Source: Mucilaginibacter aquaedulcis (GTDB lineage Bacteria > Bacteroidota > Bacteroidia > Sphingobacteriales > Sphingobacteriaceae). Taken from it: 64,000 nt of DNA. How positions within the stretch are numbered: position 1 is the stretch's first letter; each line of letters begins with the position of its first letter. The translations under genes and the position numbers were made by a program. Shown here in pieces: positions 50,644-58,687 of this stretch. The stretch spans positions 558,001 to 622,000 of the forward strand of contig NZ_JAUFPR010000001.1 of NCBI RefSeq assembly GCF_030409325.1. The letters are read 5' to 3'. The notes below the pieces were generated by a model. That model was given only the letters and a program-made list of their open reading frames with translations. It was not told where the DNA came from and searched no databases.

Positions 50644-51219
50644 TTATTTAGCTTTACCAAATTCGCCGTTAGCTTTGATAGCAACTTCGTCGCTAACAAT
50701 AGCAGCAGGGATTGACGGACCGAAAGTAAAATCAGAACGTTTGATAGTACCTGTTAACTGGAAGCCAGCATCATCAGCTTTGCTCATTGGGTTAACAATT
50801 GTACCGCGGTACCATAAATCAAAAGTAGCAGGTTTTGTTACACCATGTAAAGTAAGGTTACCTGTAAGTTTGTAGTGTTTATCAGATGTTTTGGTGATAG
50901 CAGTGCTGGTGAAAGTAAGTGTTGGATATTTAGCCACATCAAAAAAGGCATCACTTTTAATGTGACCATCACGTTGATCCTGATCTGTAGTTACAGAAGC
51001 AGTTTGAATGCTGATCTGGAATTTAGCATCGCTAAAATCAGGTTTTGAAGTAGTGATAGTTGCATCATAGTTTTTAAAAGTACCATCAACATCAGACACC
51101 ATTAAGTGAGTTGCAGTGAATTTAACATTTGAGTGAGCTTTGTCAACAGTCCAGGTAGTTTGTGCTGATGCGGCTGTGTACAAAAATGCCGATGCCAACA
51201 GGATAAAGATCTTTTTCAT
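50644..51219 (-). CDS. YceI family periplasmic protein
   Basis: 191 residues with a signal peptide (1-19, ending ASA). The lipocalin-like YceI barrel follows: WTVDKAHSNVKFTATHLMVSDVDGTFKNYDATI, VTTDQDQRDGHIKSDAFFDVAKYPTLTFTSTAI, LTGNLTLHGVTKPATFDLWYRG and GFQLTGTIKRSDFTFG. The family binds polyprenoid-like lipids in the periplasm. It has a very good promoter match upstream (51256-51288) and a terminator downstream, so it is transcribed alone. Confidence 0.93.
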   Translation of the reverse strand: MKKIFILLASAFLYTAASAQTTWTVDKAHSNVKFTATHLMVSDVDGTFKNYDATITTSKPDFSDAKFQISIQTASVTTDQDQRDGHIKSDAFFDVAKYPTLTFTSTAITKTSDKHYKLTGNLTLHGVTKPATFDLWYRGTIVNPMSKADDAGFQLTGTIKRSDFTFGPSIPAAIVSDEVAIKANGEFGKAK

Positions 51220-51255
51220 TGTGTTTTAATTTTTAAATTTCTTTTTTTTATGGCC

Positions 51256-51288
51256 CAAAAGTAGATAAATGATTTTAATCTTTTCAAG
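51256..51288 (-). promoter_or_regulatory. Promoter of yceI-type gene
   Basis: On the minus strand CTTG (51285-51288), 21 bases, then TACTTTTG (51256-51263), matching both Bacteroidota boxes and spacing. It is 37 bases upstream of the ATG. Confidence 0.65.
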
Positions 51289-51375
51289 AATATATGTTTA
51301 AACATCTTTTTATTGAAATTGCATGACAAAATCACTACCATTTTACTGGACTTTAAAAGAAAACGCTCTGAAAAA

Positions 51376-51597
51376 CTACTGATTATCAACTAAATGATCG
51401 TCGATGGCAGCTCCTATTTGCTCAAGCGGGATAACAGCCGTTAGTGGCTCGTGCTTAATGTATACCCAATTACCCGCGTCTGTTTTGCCGATGGTGTAGT
51501 TCACGTTAAGGTTAAAAACATCAAACAGTTTTGGAAACCCGGAATGAAGACTTACCTGGTAATCTATTTTATCGATGGTTACTGTAAAAGGTTCCAC
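51376..51597 (-). CDS. Small hypothetical protein (73 aa)
   Basis: It begins at GTG (51597): VEPFTVTIDKIDYQVSLHSG. Then come FDVFNLNVNYTIGKTDAGNWVYIKHEPLTAVIPLEQIGAAIDDHL. Beta-strand-rich, with no signal peptide. No family recognised, but codon use is gene-like and the frame is intact. It lies upstream of yceI on the same strand. Confidence 0.6.
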   Translation of the reverse strand: MEPFTVTIDKIDYQVSLHSGFPKLFDVFNLNVNYTIGKTDAGNWVYIKHEPLTAVIPLEQIGAAIDDHLVDNQ

Positions 51598-51694
51598 GGT
51601 AATTATTTTTTATACTAAGCTAAGCAAATGTTGGTATAATTGGTAGCAATCAATTTGTTTAGGAGTACAGAAGAAATAAACGTTGTGGTATGCC

Positions 51695-52522
51695 TTATCG
51701 CCCTTCTAAATTATCGCGGTATTGTTTTAAGGCCCTTAGTATTGACCTGGCTATCTCACTTTGGCCTGCACTGGAGTTCAGGTATTCCTCGTCGGATGCG
51801 TTGTTGATAAAGCCCGTTTCAACCAGTACGGCAGGCATACCACTTTGAGCCAGCACCAGTACGCCTTGCTCTTTTACACCATGACTGCGGCGGCCATCGG
51901 TCTTTTTAAATTCGGTGGCAACCAAATCGCCAAACTGGATGCTCTGTTTGCGGTATTTTTGCTGAAATGCGTTCAGTACAATGGTATTTACAACGGCATC
52001 GTCACCATAACCGTTGTATTTATTTTTGTAATCCTTTTCTATATAGATAGAAGCATTTTCGCGCAGGGCCTCGCGCTGCTCCTGGCTACGGTGAAAACCA
52101 TAAACCAGCAACAAAGGCCCGCGTTCGGTACCATGACGCTGCGGCGAGGAATTACAGTGGATAGATATAAACAGGTTGCCATGATTATCATTGGCAATAT
52201 CGGCACGCTTGTGCAACTCCACAAAAACATCGGTACTGCGGGTCATCACCACTTTTATGCTGGGCATTTGATCGTTAATCAAATCGCGCAGCTTTTTGGC
52301 TACACCAAGGGCCACACTTTTTTCGTTGGAGTAAGCACCATGGGCACCCGGATCTTTACCCCCATGCCCGGCATCAATAATTACGGTTTTAAATTTAAAG
52401 GTACTTGAAAGAGTTTTGCCTGCCGCATCCTGCTGTGCCGCGGAAATAGTAGTGCTGAATAAGCTGCCTACAAAAAAAAGAAATGCTATAATGTAGTTAC
52501 TTTTTAGGCAAATGGCAGGCAT
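51695..52522 (-). CDS. N-acetylmuramoyl-L-alanine amidase (Amidase_3)
   Basis: 275 residues with an N-terminal signal peptide (about 1-28). The zinc-binding residues of AmiC-type amidases are present: His in VIIDAGHGGKDPGAHG, Glu in SNEKSVALGVAKKLRDL, His in FISIHCNSS, and the catalytic Glu in PAVLVETGFINNASDEEYL. It cleaves the bond between muramic acid and the stem peptide in the periplasm, needed for cell separation and recycling. There is an insert with HRSQEQREALRENASIYIEKDY between the third and fourth motifs, as in other Bacteroidota members. Confidence 0.93.
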   Translation of the reverse strand: MPAICLKSNYIIAFLFFVGSLFSTTISAAQQDAAGKTLSSTFKFKTVIIDAGHGGKDPGAHGAYSNEKSVALGVAKKLRDLINDQMPSIKVVMTRSTDVFVELHKRADIANDNHGNLFISIHCNSSPQRHGTERGPLLLVYGFHRSQEQREALRENASIYIEKDYKNKYNGYGDDAVVNTIVLNAFQQKYRKQSIQFGDLVATEFKKTDGRRSHGVKEQGVLVLAQSGMPAVLVETGFINNASDEEYLNSSAGQSEIARSILRALKQYRDNLEGR

Positions 52523-52766
52523 GAAAAATATATTGATACTGGTAGCAAAACATGTTATTATAATCTCTTTATTATGATATTGTTTTACGTATGTAGTTAA
52601 AAGTGTTTAAGTTAATAGTTGCAAAGGTAATATTAGTTAGCGTGTTAGCACAAGATTTTTAAAATACACCAACTTTTAACCGTACCCCTATTTTAATATG
52701 GCCATAACCTTATCGTGTTAAAACTATATATTAGCTATTAATTATATATCAACACGCTTAACCTTT

Positions 52767-53594
52767 ATGCAAATTCAAAAATTACGGTTAGCATTTATGC
52801 TGCTTGCCGGGCTGATTATATGTTCGTGCAACCGCACCTCAAAGGTTAATTATGGCGATAACGCCGCGGTTGGTAAGTATTATAACGTAAGAGGAATTAA
52901 ATTATATACTGAAACATACGGAACGGGTAAACCCTTGCTGCTCATTCACGGTAACGGCGGCAATATCAGCGCATTTAGCCATAACATTCCTTATTTTTCA
53001 AAAAAATATAAAGTTATTGCGGTAGATAGCCGCGCTCATGGCAAATCGCGCGATGACCGCGACTCGTTAAGCTTTGAGATGATGGTTGATGATTTTGCAG
53101 CCCTGCTGGATACCATGCATATTGATTCGGCATATGTTATTGGCTGGAGCGATGGCGGTATCAACGCGCTTGAACTGGCTATGCGCCACCCCGAAAAGGT
53201 AATTAAGCTGGCCTCAACAGGTGCCAACTTATGGCCCGATTCAACCGGACTTATCCCTTCGTACTGGAAAGGAGAGCAAAAGGAATATAACGCCAAAAAG
53301 AACACGGTATTTAAAACCGCTAAAGAGAAAAACGACTGGAAAATATTTTTGCTCGACTGGTTTCAGCCTAACATTAAACTATCGGAATTAAAGGCTATAA
53401 AATGTCCCTCACTTATCATAGGTGGTGATCATGACCTCATCCCTACCCCGCATACTATACTCATTTCGCAAAATATCCCTTCGGCAAACCTGTGGATCGT
53501 TCCAAACTCAGGGCACGAAACACTGATTCAGCACAGTGATGAGTTTAATAAAAAAGTGAACGACTTTTTTGAACAGCCTTTTCGTAAAAAATAA
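52767..53594 (+). CDS. Lipoprotein alpha/beta hydrolase
   Basis: 275 residues. The signal peptide ends in a lipobox-like LIICSC, so the protein is likely lipid-anchored. The hydrolase core has LLLIHGNGGNISAFSHNI (oxyanion loop), VIGWSDGG (nucleophile Ser), GGDHDLIPTPH (acid) and NSGHETLIQ (His). It resembles the membrane-anchored hydrolase at 4669-5589 in fold but not closely in sequence. The substrate is unknown. It stands alone. Confidence 0.88.
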   Translation: MQIQKLRLAFMLLAGLIICSCNRTSKVNYGDNAAVGKYYNVRGIKLYTETYGTGKPLLLIHGNGGNISAFSHNIPYFSKKYKVIAVDSRAHGKSRDDRDSLSFEMMVDDFAALLDTMHIDSAYVIGWSDGGINALELAMRHPEKVIKLASTGANLWPDSTGLIPSYWKGEQKEYNAKKNTVFKTAKEKNDWKIFLLDWFQPNIKLSELKAIKCPSLIIGGDHDLIPTPHTILISQNIPSANLWIVPNSGHETLIQHSDEFNKKVNDFFEQPFRKK

Positions 53595-53612
53595 ACCGGG
53601 ATTGTAATTCCT

Positions 53613-54380
53613 TTAAAGCTTAACCACTACACCGGCCTGAAATGCTATTGAAGTATAAAAACTACCGGAGCTTGTATCATATTGCGATTTGGTAATGGGA
53701 GTATAAAAGTTATACTTGCCATCTAACGTTATGCCAATTTGATTGCTTACCGAAAAAATGAGCCCAAGCCGTGGCGCTACATAAAAATTCCTGATGTGCT
53801 GTTCAAGCGGAACAACAGTATCATCAGTGGTAAAATATGGGATGGTATTTTCGGTATAGTAAAGGCCTAAATTTAAGCCGCCGTAAAGCCTTGCCCCTTC
53901 TGTTAAATCAATGTTATAAACACCACTGGCATAGCCTTCAAAAACTTTGAGTTTACTAAAGTAGGCGCTGTAATCAGTTGTTTCTGTAGTGCCGTCGTTG
54001 TTACCCACAACACTTACTAAGTCATCCTTAGGTTTGTAAGCGTGGTATCCTAAGTTCAGCCCCACGGTAAAATCGCCCAGGAAACGGGATACACCAAAAT
54101 TATAAGCTACGGTTGGTTTATAAATATCTTTTAAATAATCGAGCGGTAAATCATAACCAACTCCAAATGTAATGCCATAGCCCGATTCAAAATTACTATC
54201 GCCATTGCTGCCGCCGCCATAGGTTAACGCAGCGGTTGATCTGTGCTGGGCCATAGCCGGGCCGATAAAACATGCAAATACTAAAATCAGGATACTTTTT
54301 GCAAAAAGTTTATTTATTAAAAAGCAGGCTTTGAAGGAGATAGCAACCCGGTTGCCACGATTAAATTGATCAAGGTTCAT
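53613..54380 (-). CDS. Outer-membrane beta-barrel protein
   Basis: 255 residues from the ATG at 54380, with an internal signal peptide around residues 25-45 (ILILVFACFIGPAMAQ). Afterwards alternating aromatic strands (YGITFGVGYDLPLDYL, VAYNFGVSRFLGDFTVGLNLGYHAY, RLYGGLNLGLYYTEN, VAPRLGLIFSVSNQIGITLDGKYNFYTPI, FYTSIAFQAGVVVKL) give a small barrel of the OmpW/opacity type. The true start could be later, since 24 residues precede the signal. Function unknown. Confidence 0.8.
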   Translation of the reverse strand: MNLDQFNRGNRVAISFKACFLINKLFAKSILILVFACFIGPAMAQHRSTAALTYGGGSNGDSNFESGYGITFGVGYDLPLDYLKDIYKPTVAYNFGVSRFLGDFTVGLNLGYHAYKPKDDLVSVVGNNDGTTETTDYSAYFSKLKVFEGYASGVYNIDLTEGARLYGGLNLGLYYTENTIPYFTTDDTVVPLEQHIRNFYVAPRLGLIFSVSNQIGITLDGKYNFYTPITKSQYDTSSGSFYTSIAFQAGVVVKL

Positions 54381-54452
54381 CGCGGTAAAAATATAAAAAA
54401 ACCTCAACTCGCAATACCTATTAATAAAATGCCGGTTATAATAAAACAAGAC

Positions 54453-54482
54453 AAAAAAAAGCCCAGCTCTCGCGAGCCAGGC
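54453..54482 (-). terminator. Terminator of 75-aa membrane protein gene
   Basis: Read on the minus strand, GCCTGGCTC-gcga-GAGCTGGGC is followed by eight T's; the stem has a two-base internal mismatch. Confidence 0.7.
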
Positions 54483-54543
54483 ATAGGGGTATTAAATTTA
54501 GGTATATAATTGGTTAGAAATAATGATACGTTTTTTGTACAGG

Positions 54544-54771
54544 TTAATTTGAACCCGCTAACTGGATGTCTGCATTGCTTTTACCCTGTTTTTGCTTGTA
54601 CCAGATACCTCCGGTGCAAATAATTACGGCTATCAATAAAAAGCTTTCGATATACAAATGAGTGGGTGAAATGCTTTTTGCAGGATATATAAATAGAGAT
54701 GAAATATCTGGTATCAAAAGGCCAAATAAAGGAAAACTTGAAAATATTCTAAAAATTGCTAATTGTTCCAT
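54544..54771 (-). CDS. Tiny membrane protein, paralogue A
   Basis: 75 residues from the ATG at 54771. MEQLAIFRIFSSFPLFGLLIPDISSLFI forms a first membrane segment, HLYIESFLLIAVIICTGGIWYKQKQ a second, and a polar tail follows. It shares order and sequence with the protein at 55511-55753 (FRIF-FPLFGLL-PD--SLF, then HL-IE--LLI-VIICT--I-YK). The pair are diverged copies in opposite orientation on either side of a YciI-like gene. Function unknown. Confidence 0.7.
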   Translation of the reverse strand: MEQLAIFRIFSSFPLFGLLIPDISSLFIYPAKSISPTHLYIESFLLIAVIICTGGIWYKQKQGKSNADIQLAGSN

Positions 54772-54986
54772 ATATCTAACTAAATATAGGCCTAATTTAC
54801 ACCTTTTAGGAATACAATGCAAGTAATTTTTGCTTAAAACGTAAAATAATATTTCAACAAGGTTAATTATATTACTACATACAGAAAATATTTAAACGTA
54901 ACGATTGATTTATTAAATCATCAAAAATAAAACGTTTTAGTTTATTAAAAACACAAATAACTACATATCAATAAGTTATAAACTTA

Positions 54987-55271
54987 TTATTGAAATGGCA
55001 TAGCCCGCACAAGTTCTAATACATTGCCCTGAATAGCCGGATCATTATTAATAATGTGCTCTAATTCAAGATCAGATGCTACGTAAACAATCACAAAATT
55101 GCGGGGTTGATTCCAAAAACTACCATTTAGTAGCACCTTACCACTGTTCTTCAGGCTTTCATAGTAATTAACGTGTTCTGAAATGCAATGCTGGTGCTCA
55201 TTTTTATTTTCCCTTTCTTCAAAAAACAGCATTACATGGTGGGGTTGTTTATAAGCCGACTCTTCAATCAT
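54987..55271 (-). CDS. YciI-like protein
   Basis: 94 residues. HHVMLFFEERENKNEHQHCISEHVNYYESLKNSGKVLLNGSFW, NFVIVYVASDLELEHIINNDPAIQGNVLELVRAMPF follow the YciI ferredoxin-like fold with the conserved His in SEHVNYYESL and the Asp of the usual DPA. Family members dimerise and may be small-molecule enzymes; none is characterised for this type. It lies between the two related tiny membrane protein genes. Confidence 0.8.
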   Translation of the reverse strand: MIEESAYKQPHHVMLFFEERENKNEHQHCISEHVNYYESLKNSGKVLLNGSFWNQPRNFVIVYVASDLELEHIINNDPAIQGNVLELVRAMPFQ

Positions 55272-55510
55272 GACATAAAATAATTTACGTTTTGATTTTA
55301 TGATTCACTGATTGTTACAACCGGATTGTAACTCATAGTAAAATCGGTTCTGTATTTAAAGAAAGCTTTTTATTGATGCGCCAAAATCAGTGCGTAAAGC
55401 CTAAAACAATTTTTAAAACGGTTTGTAGTATCAATATCTAAGCGTAGAATTGTTTAAATAGTAATAAAATTATTCATAACTTAGAATTATTCTACTAAAT
55501 GTTAATAATT

Positions 55511-55753
55511 ATGGAAAAATTAATAATATTAAGAATGTTCTTTTGTTTCCCCCTATTTGGCCTGATACTGCCTGATGCCGGTAGTTTATTTTCAAATAAC
55601 CAGGAACAGATTCCAATGAGTCATATTGCAATAGAGGTGGCACTTATATTTTGCATAGTTATTTGCACAGCTGCTATTGCCTACAAAAAACGCTATCAAA
55701 ATAATTCAAGTAAAGCTATGGGGCCACATTTTATTAAGCCGATCCAATTTTAA
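55511..55753 (+). CDS. Tiny membrane protein, paralogue B
   Basis: 80 residues from the ATG at 55511. Segments MEKLIILRMFFCFPLFGLILPDAGSLFS and HIAIEVALIFCIVICTAAIAYKKRYQ mirror paralogue A at 54544-54771. The tail is different. A slightly longer start four codons upstream (TTG-like) has no support. Confidence 0.7.
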   Translation: MEKLIILRMFFCFPLFGLILPDAGSLFSNNQEQIPMSHIAIEVALIFCIVICTAAIAYKKRYQNNSSKAMGPHFIKPIQF

Positions 55754-55839
55754 TTAACCAACTACAATAGCTATAATATAGCTAAACGCATAATTGTGAC
55801 AAAGCCTATCTTTTAAATAAGTTTAAAAGGAATACTCAC

Positions 55840-55879
55840 AAATAAGAAGGGTCATCTATATAGATGACCCTTCTTATTT
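55840..55879 (-). terminator. Strong hairpin terminator after XRE gene
   Basis: A perfect 19-bp stem (55840-55858 with 55861-55879) with a two-base centre, just beyond the XRE stop on the minus strand. It also faces the plus-strand gene ending at 55753. Confidence 0.8.
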
Positions 55880-55884
55880 AATAT

Positions 55885-56244
55885 TTACCCTGCTTTTTGA
55901 TCAAGGTGCAATTGATCGCGCAGTTCTTTGATCTCCATTTCGTAAGCCCTCATACGAGCGTGCAAAATGTCAATTTCGGTACGCATCATCTGTATTTCGG
56001 TAATTAGCTTCGGCGATTCCTGTTTATCTATCTTTTTTTCGCCGGTTCCTAAAATCAACCATTCGGGCGAGTACTTCAGCTGAAAACAAAGCTTACGGAT
56101 AAGGTAGTAACTGATATCCTGTTTTTGATTGATCACTTTACTGATAAAGCCTTGGTCAACACCAATTGCTCCGGCAAGCCCCAACTGACCGCCGTGCTCC
56201 TTTACAATCACCTTTAACCGTTTTATTATTGCTTCGTCAGACAT
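55885..56244 (-). CDS. XRE-like HTH regulator with C-terminal coiled coil
   Basis: 119 residues from the ATG at 56244. IIKRLKVIVKEHGGQLGLAGAIGVDQGFISKVINQKQDISYYLIRKLCFQLKYSPEWLILGTGEKK is a phage-repressor type helix-turn-helix, with the PEWLILGTG element often seen in Bacteroidota phage regulators. Residues 80-115 are a coiled coil (EIQMMRTEIDILHARMRAYEMEIKELRDQL). Two palindromes and a promoter immediately upstream suggest it represses itself. It lies 1.7 kb from the S24 repressor gene, which carries the same operator type. Confidence 0.85.
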   Translation of the reverse strand: MSDEAIIKRLKVIVKEHGGQLGLAGAIGVDQGFISKVINQKQDISYYLIRKLCFQLKYSPEWLILGTGEKKIDKQESPKLITEIQMMRTEIDILHARMRAYEMEIKELRDQLHLDQKAG

Positions 56245-56253
56245 ATACGACTG

Positions 56254-56294
56254 CAATAATAAACAATTTGTTTATTTGGCAAATATTTATTTGC
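56254..56294 (-). promoter_or_regulatory. Promoter with two palindromic operators of XRE gene
   Basis: AATAAACAATTTGTTTATT (56258-56276, 9-bp arms) and GCAAATATTTATTTGC (56279-56294, 7-bp arms) lie side by side. Minus-strand boxes TTTG (56280-56283) and TATTATTG (56254-56261), 18 bases apart, overlap them. The -7 box ends ten bases before the ATG. Confidence 0.65.
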
Positions 56295-56552
56295 TTTTTG
56301 AGCCTTCTCGCTAAAGTGCAAACATCAACATAAATACAGCGCATTTAACTTCCCACCTGGTTTAGAAGTCTGTTTGGCAGGTTGCTGATGGTTTATACAT
56401 TGATATGCCGACTGCTAAAACCGGGGAGTTGTTTTTTGAAGTTTACAAGCGTATTTTTTACAATGTTGATTTTTAATTTCCGGTTAAAAAACCTGTACTT
56501 TGCACTGTATAATTGCTGCCCATTACCAGGCGGCTTTAGCAGCTATAGTATT

Positions 56553-56897
56553 ATGAAACCAGGAGATAAAGTAATTTGCATAAATGACAGGATTGATCCT
56601 GAAAAAAGCGAAGAAATAAGGCGGGATTTTGAGATCTGGATCACTAAAGATAAAGAATATACTATCCGCGAAATATTAGATAATAATGGTATTGTAACCG
56701 GTGTACTGCTGGAAGAGGTGCATAACTTCCCCAAATTTTTTAAGCTCATCAACCGTTTTCAAGAGCCGGCATTTGCGCAATGGCGTTTCCGCAAGCTCAA
56801 CTATGCAAGTCAACCCGCCGAAGCCATCAGCGAGGTTGAAGAATTAGTTGAAGTTGAACAAGAACAAGAGGAAAAGAAGCAGGTAAGGGTAAATTAA
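56553..56897 (+). CDS. Phage-like small protein (114 aa)
   Basis: MKPGDKVICINDRIDPEKSE, then YTIREILDNNGIVTGVLLEEVHN and a final FRKL-containing segment before an acidic tail (EVEELVEVEQEQEEKKQ). The pattern (VxCI-D, a KG/KDxxYTVREI strand, GVLLEEI-N, then RFR-L) is one I associate with SH3-like small proteins of Bacteroidota prophages and mobile elements. The ATG at 56553 is used; 57 upstream codons in frame are hydrophobic and AT-rich and lack gene character. Function unknown. Confidence 0.7.
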   Translation: MKPGDKVICINDRIDPEKSEEIRRDFEIWITKDKEYTIREILDNNGIVTGVLLEEVHNFPKFFKLINRFQEPAFAQWRFRKLNYASQPAEAISEVEELVEVEQEQEEKKQVRVN

Positions 56898-57119
56898 CTG
56901 TGCTGCTTTTTGAAGCTGTAAATTCAGCATCTCCTAATTTAGCATATGGTAAGTAATAACAAGCTCAAAATAACAGCTTGGTTATTATTTGCCATACACT
57001 AAAACAAGCCAATCGTAACAAACTCATTTTAAATACTTAACAAGAACACGTATTGATAATTTCAACATTATTAAAAATGGAATAAATGCCATTTGGCATA
57101 ATAAGGATCTTAAAAAATT

Positions 57120-57533
57120 CTATTCATAAACGCGGGCAGCCTCAGTTTCAACAAGCTGGGTAAGTATGGTTCTTAGTACTGCTTCACGTGCCCATTGCTG
57201 CTCAATCGTGGAGGCATCGTCCTGGTACCATTTTAATGGCGCGTTTATTTCAATCCTGGCTTTGTATACAAAGTTTTTTGTGGGATGCATTTTGCTGCCT
57301 TCATAACTATTTAAATTTTCAGTCTTTATTATTTTGGCAAATTCACGGCTTTTAATATCAAGCTGCAAACATTCATCGAGCGAGTTTTTAAAATCGTGTT
57401 TGTCTTCCAGCCAAAGTGTAAGCGTATCATCGGTAAGGTCATGATCGGCAATGGCAATGCGGCTGTATTCGTAATCAACTGAAATAATGAGCCACCATAG
57501 TTGATCTTTTAATTTTTGGGTAATCTTTATCAT
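57120..57533 (-). CDS. Hypothetical protein (137 aa)
   Basis: No signal peptide or membrane helix. Beta-rich first half (LWWLIISVDYEYSRIAIADHDLTDDTLTLWLEDKHDF), then KMHPTKNFVYKARIEINAPLKWYQDD and a C-terminal helix (QWAREAVLRTILTQLVETEAARVY). I do not recognise it. It lies 62 bases after the 60-aa gene, probably in one transcript diverging from the S24 repressor. Confidence 0.7.
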   Translation of the reverse strand: MIKITQKLKDQLWWLIISVDYEYSRIAIADHDLTDDTLTLWLEDKHDFKNSLDECLQLDIKSREFAKIIKTENLNSYEGSKMHPTKNFVYKARIEINAPLKWYQDDASTIEQQWAREAVLRTILTQLVETEAARVYE

Positions 57534-57595
57534 TTTATTAGTTTTTAATTTACTGATGCTGAGGAATTATATGGGAGGGTATATATGGAGGGGTA

Positions 57596-57778
57596 TTACC
57601 TGAAAGCAGGCATCCAACCGGGAAGGAATTTCTGTATATCAGCAATTTCTTTACTGTATTTAGCACAGGCGGCCAGATAGGCCTGGTAGCGTACGGAAGG
57701 TTCATGAAGCGATTGGTCAGTTTTATTTTGCTGATTGTCAGCACTTAGTGATTGCAGGGCGGAATAGGCTATGTACAT
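57596..57778 (-). CDS. Small hypothetical protein (60 aa)
   Basis: MYIAYSALQSLSADNQQNKT, then RYQAYLAACAKYSKEIADIQKFLPGWMPAFR. The second half would form one amphipathic helix, and the PGWMPAF end is conserved-looking. Start ATG at 57778, close to the shared control region with the S24 repressor. An overlapping frame (57550-57744) is considered a shadow. Confidence 0.55.
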   Translation of the reverse strand: MYIAYSALQSLSADNQQNKTDQSLHEPSVRYQAYLAACAKYSKEIADIQKFLPGWMPAFR

Positions 57779-57809
57779 TCTATAAATAATTTTCTGTATA
57801 TAAATTTCT

Positions 57810-57867
57810 TTAATTCTGTAATAAACATTTGTTTATATAAAAAAATGTATTACTTTAGCAGAATTAA
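57810..57867 (+). promoter_or_regulatory. Divergent control region with palindromic operator and promoter
   Basis: The operator ATAAACATTTGTTTAT (57821-57836) repeats the core of the XRE-gene operator. Its TTTG (57828-57831) is 19 bases from TACTTTAG (57851-57858), a near-perfect -33/-7 pair for the S24 gene. A wider dyad, TTAATTCTG (57810-57818) and CAGAATTAA (57859-57867), encloses it. Confidence 0.65.
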
Positions 57868-57930
57868 TGAAACAAATATACAGAAATATCTTTATCAATA
57901 TCAATAAATATCTTTAATAAATTTATCAAC

Positions 57931-58629
57931 ATGAGTGATAGCCTGAAACCCGGTAAAATAAAAACCATCCGCCCAGAAACACTGGAATTTATTATACTTT
58001 ACAATCAACTTAAAGGAAAAGCATTTGTAGGTAACGCCCAACTGGCCGAAGCACTCGGGTTTAATTCACCAAGCTCTATTACTGAAATTGTGAAGAGCCG
58101 CCAAAATATCGATCCTGAAAAACTCAGAATTTTTAAAGAAAAATACAGAGATTTTATTAATAACACACAACCCGTCGTAAATACAGAAAATCAGCCAGCA
58201 ATTAAGCCTGATGGCATCCCGATGTATGAAATTTCGGCTACCGCTTCAGGGGTGGAGGTATATAATGATATTAATGATTCTATGCCGGTGGGTCGAATGA
58301 ATTTTCCCGGTATTGAAGATTGCGACTTTGCATTGCCGGTTTGGGGCCACTCCATGTATCCCTACCTTGAAAATGGCTGCTGGGTAGCTTTAAAGGTGAT
58401 TCATGATAAAAAGATATTACCTGGCGAGGTATATTATATTGAATGGGGCGAGTACAGGATGTATAAACGCCTGCTGGCCGGTGATAACCAGGATGAGGTG
58501 ATTGCCCACTCAGATAATACTACAGAGATGGTTGGCAGCCGGCTCAAGTATGCTCCGTTCATCATCAAGATAGCTGATATAAAAAAACTATGCCTGGTAA
58601 AGGATATTCACAAAAAACACAACCATTAA
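57931..58629 (+). CDS. LexA/CI-like S24 family repressor
   Basis: 232 residues. The N-terminal helical DNA-binding domain is at 15-76 (ETLEFIILYNQLKGKAFVGNAQLAEALGFNSPSSITEIVKSRQ). A linker and the S24 domain (97-225) follow. Ser141 in VWGHSMYPYLENG and Lys179 in YRMYKRLL form the Ser-Lys dyad. Ser106-Gly107 in ATASGVEV lies 34 residues before Ser141, the same spacing as the LexA cleavage site Gly85 to Ser119. It is likely a phage-type repressor able to cut itself on RecA activation. No integrase, Cro or phage structural genes are near. Confidence 0.9.
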   Translation: MSDSLKPGKIKTIRPETLEFIILYNQLKGKAFVGNAQLAEALGFNSPSSITEIVKSRQNIDPEKLRIFKEKYRDFINNTQPVVNTENQPAIKPDGIPMYEISATASGVEVYNDINDSMPVGRMNFPGIEDCDFALPVWGHSMYPYLENGCWVALKVIHDKKILPGEVYYIEWGEYRMYKRLLAGDNQDEVIAHSDNTTEMVGSRLKYAPFIIKIADIKKLCLVKDIHKKHNH

Positions 58630-58655
58630 AAACAGTTAACAATTGTTAAAACATA

Positions 58656-58687
58656 AAAGCCGGTGATGTATTTATATCACCGGCTTT
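58656..58687. terminator. Bidirectional terminator between convergent genes
   Basis: A 12-bp stem (AAAGCCGGTGAT / ATCACCGGCTTT) with loop GTATTTAT. The stop codon of the minus-strand gene (58672-58674) lies in the loop. Confidence 0.8.

Noticed and set aside
56382..56552. N-terminal extension of the phage-like small protein
   Set aside because: The added 57 residues are hydrophobic, Cys/Phe/Leu-rich and AT-driven; the conserved-looking part starts at the ATG at 56553.
57550..57744. A 64-codon frame overlapping the 60-aa gene
   Set aside because: It overlaps a better-composed frame (57596-57778) on the same strand and ends in low-complexity sequence.
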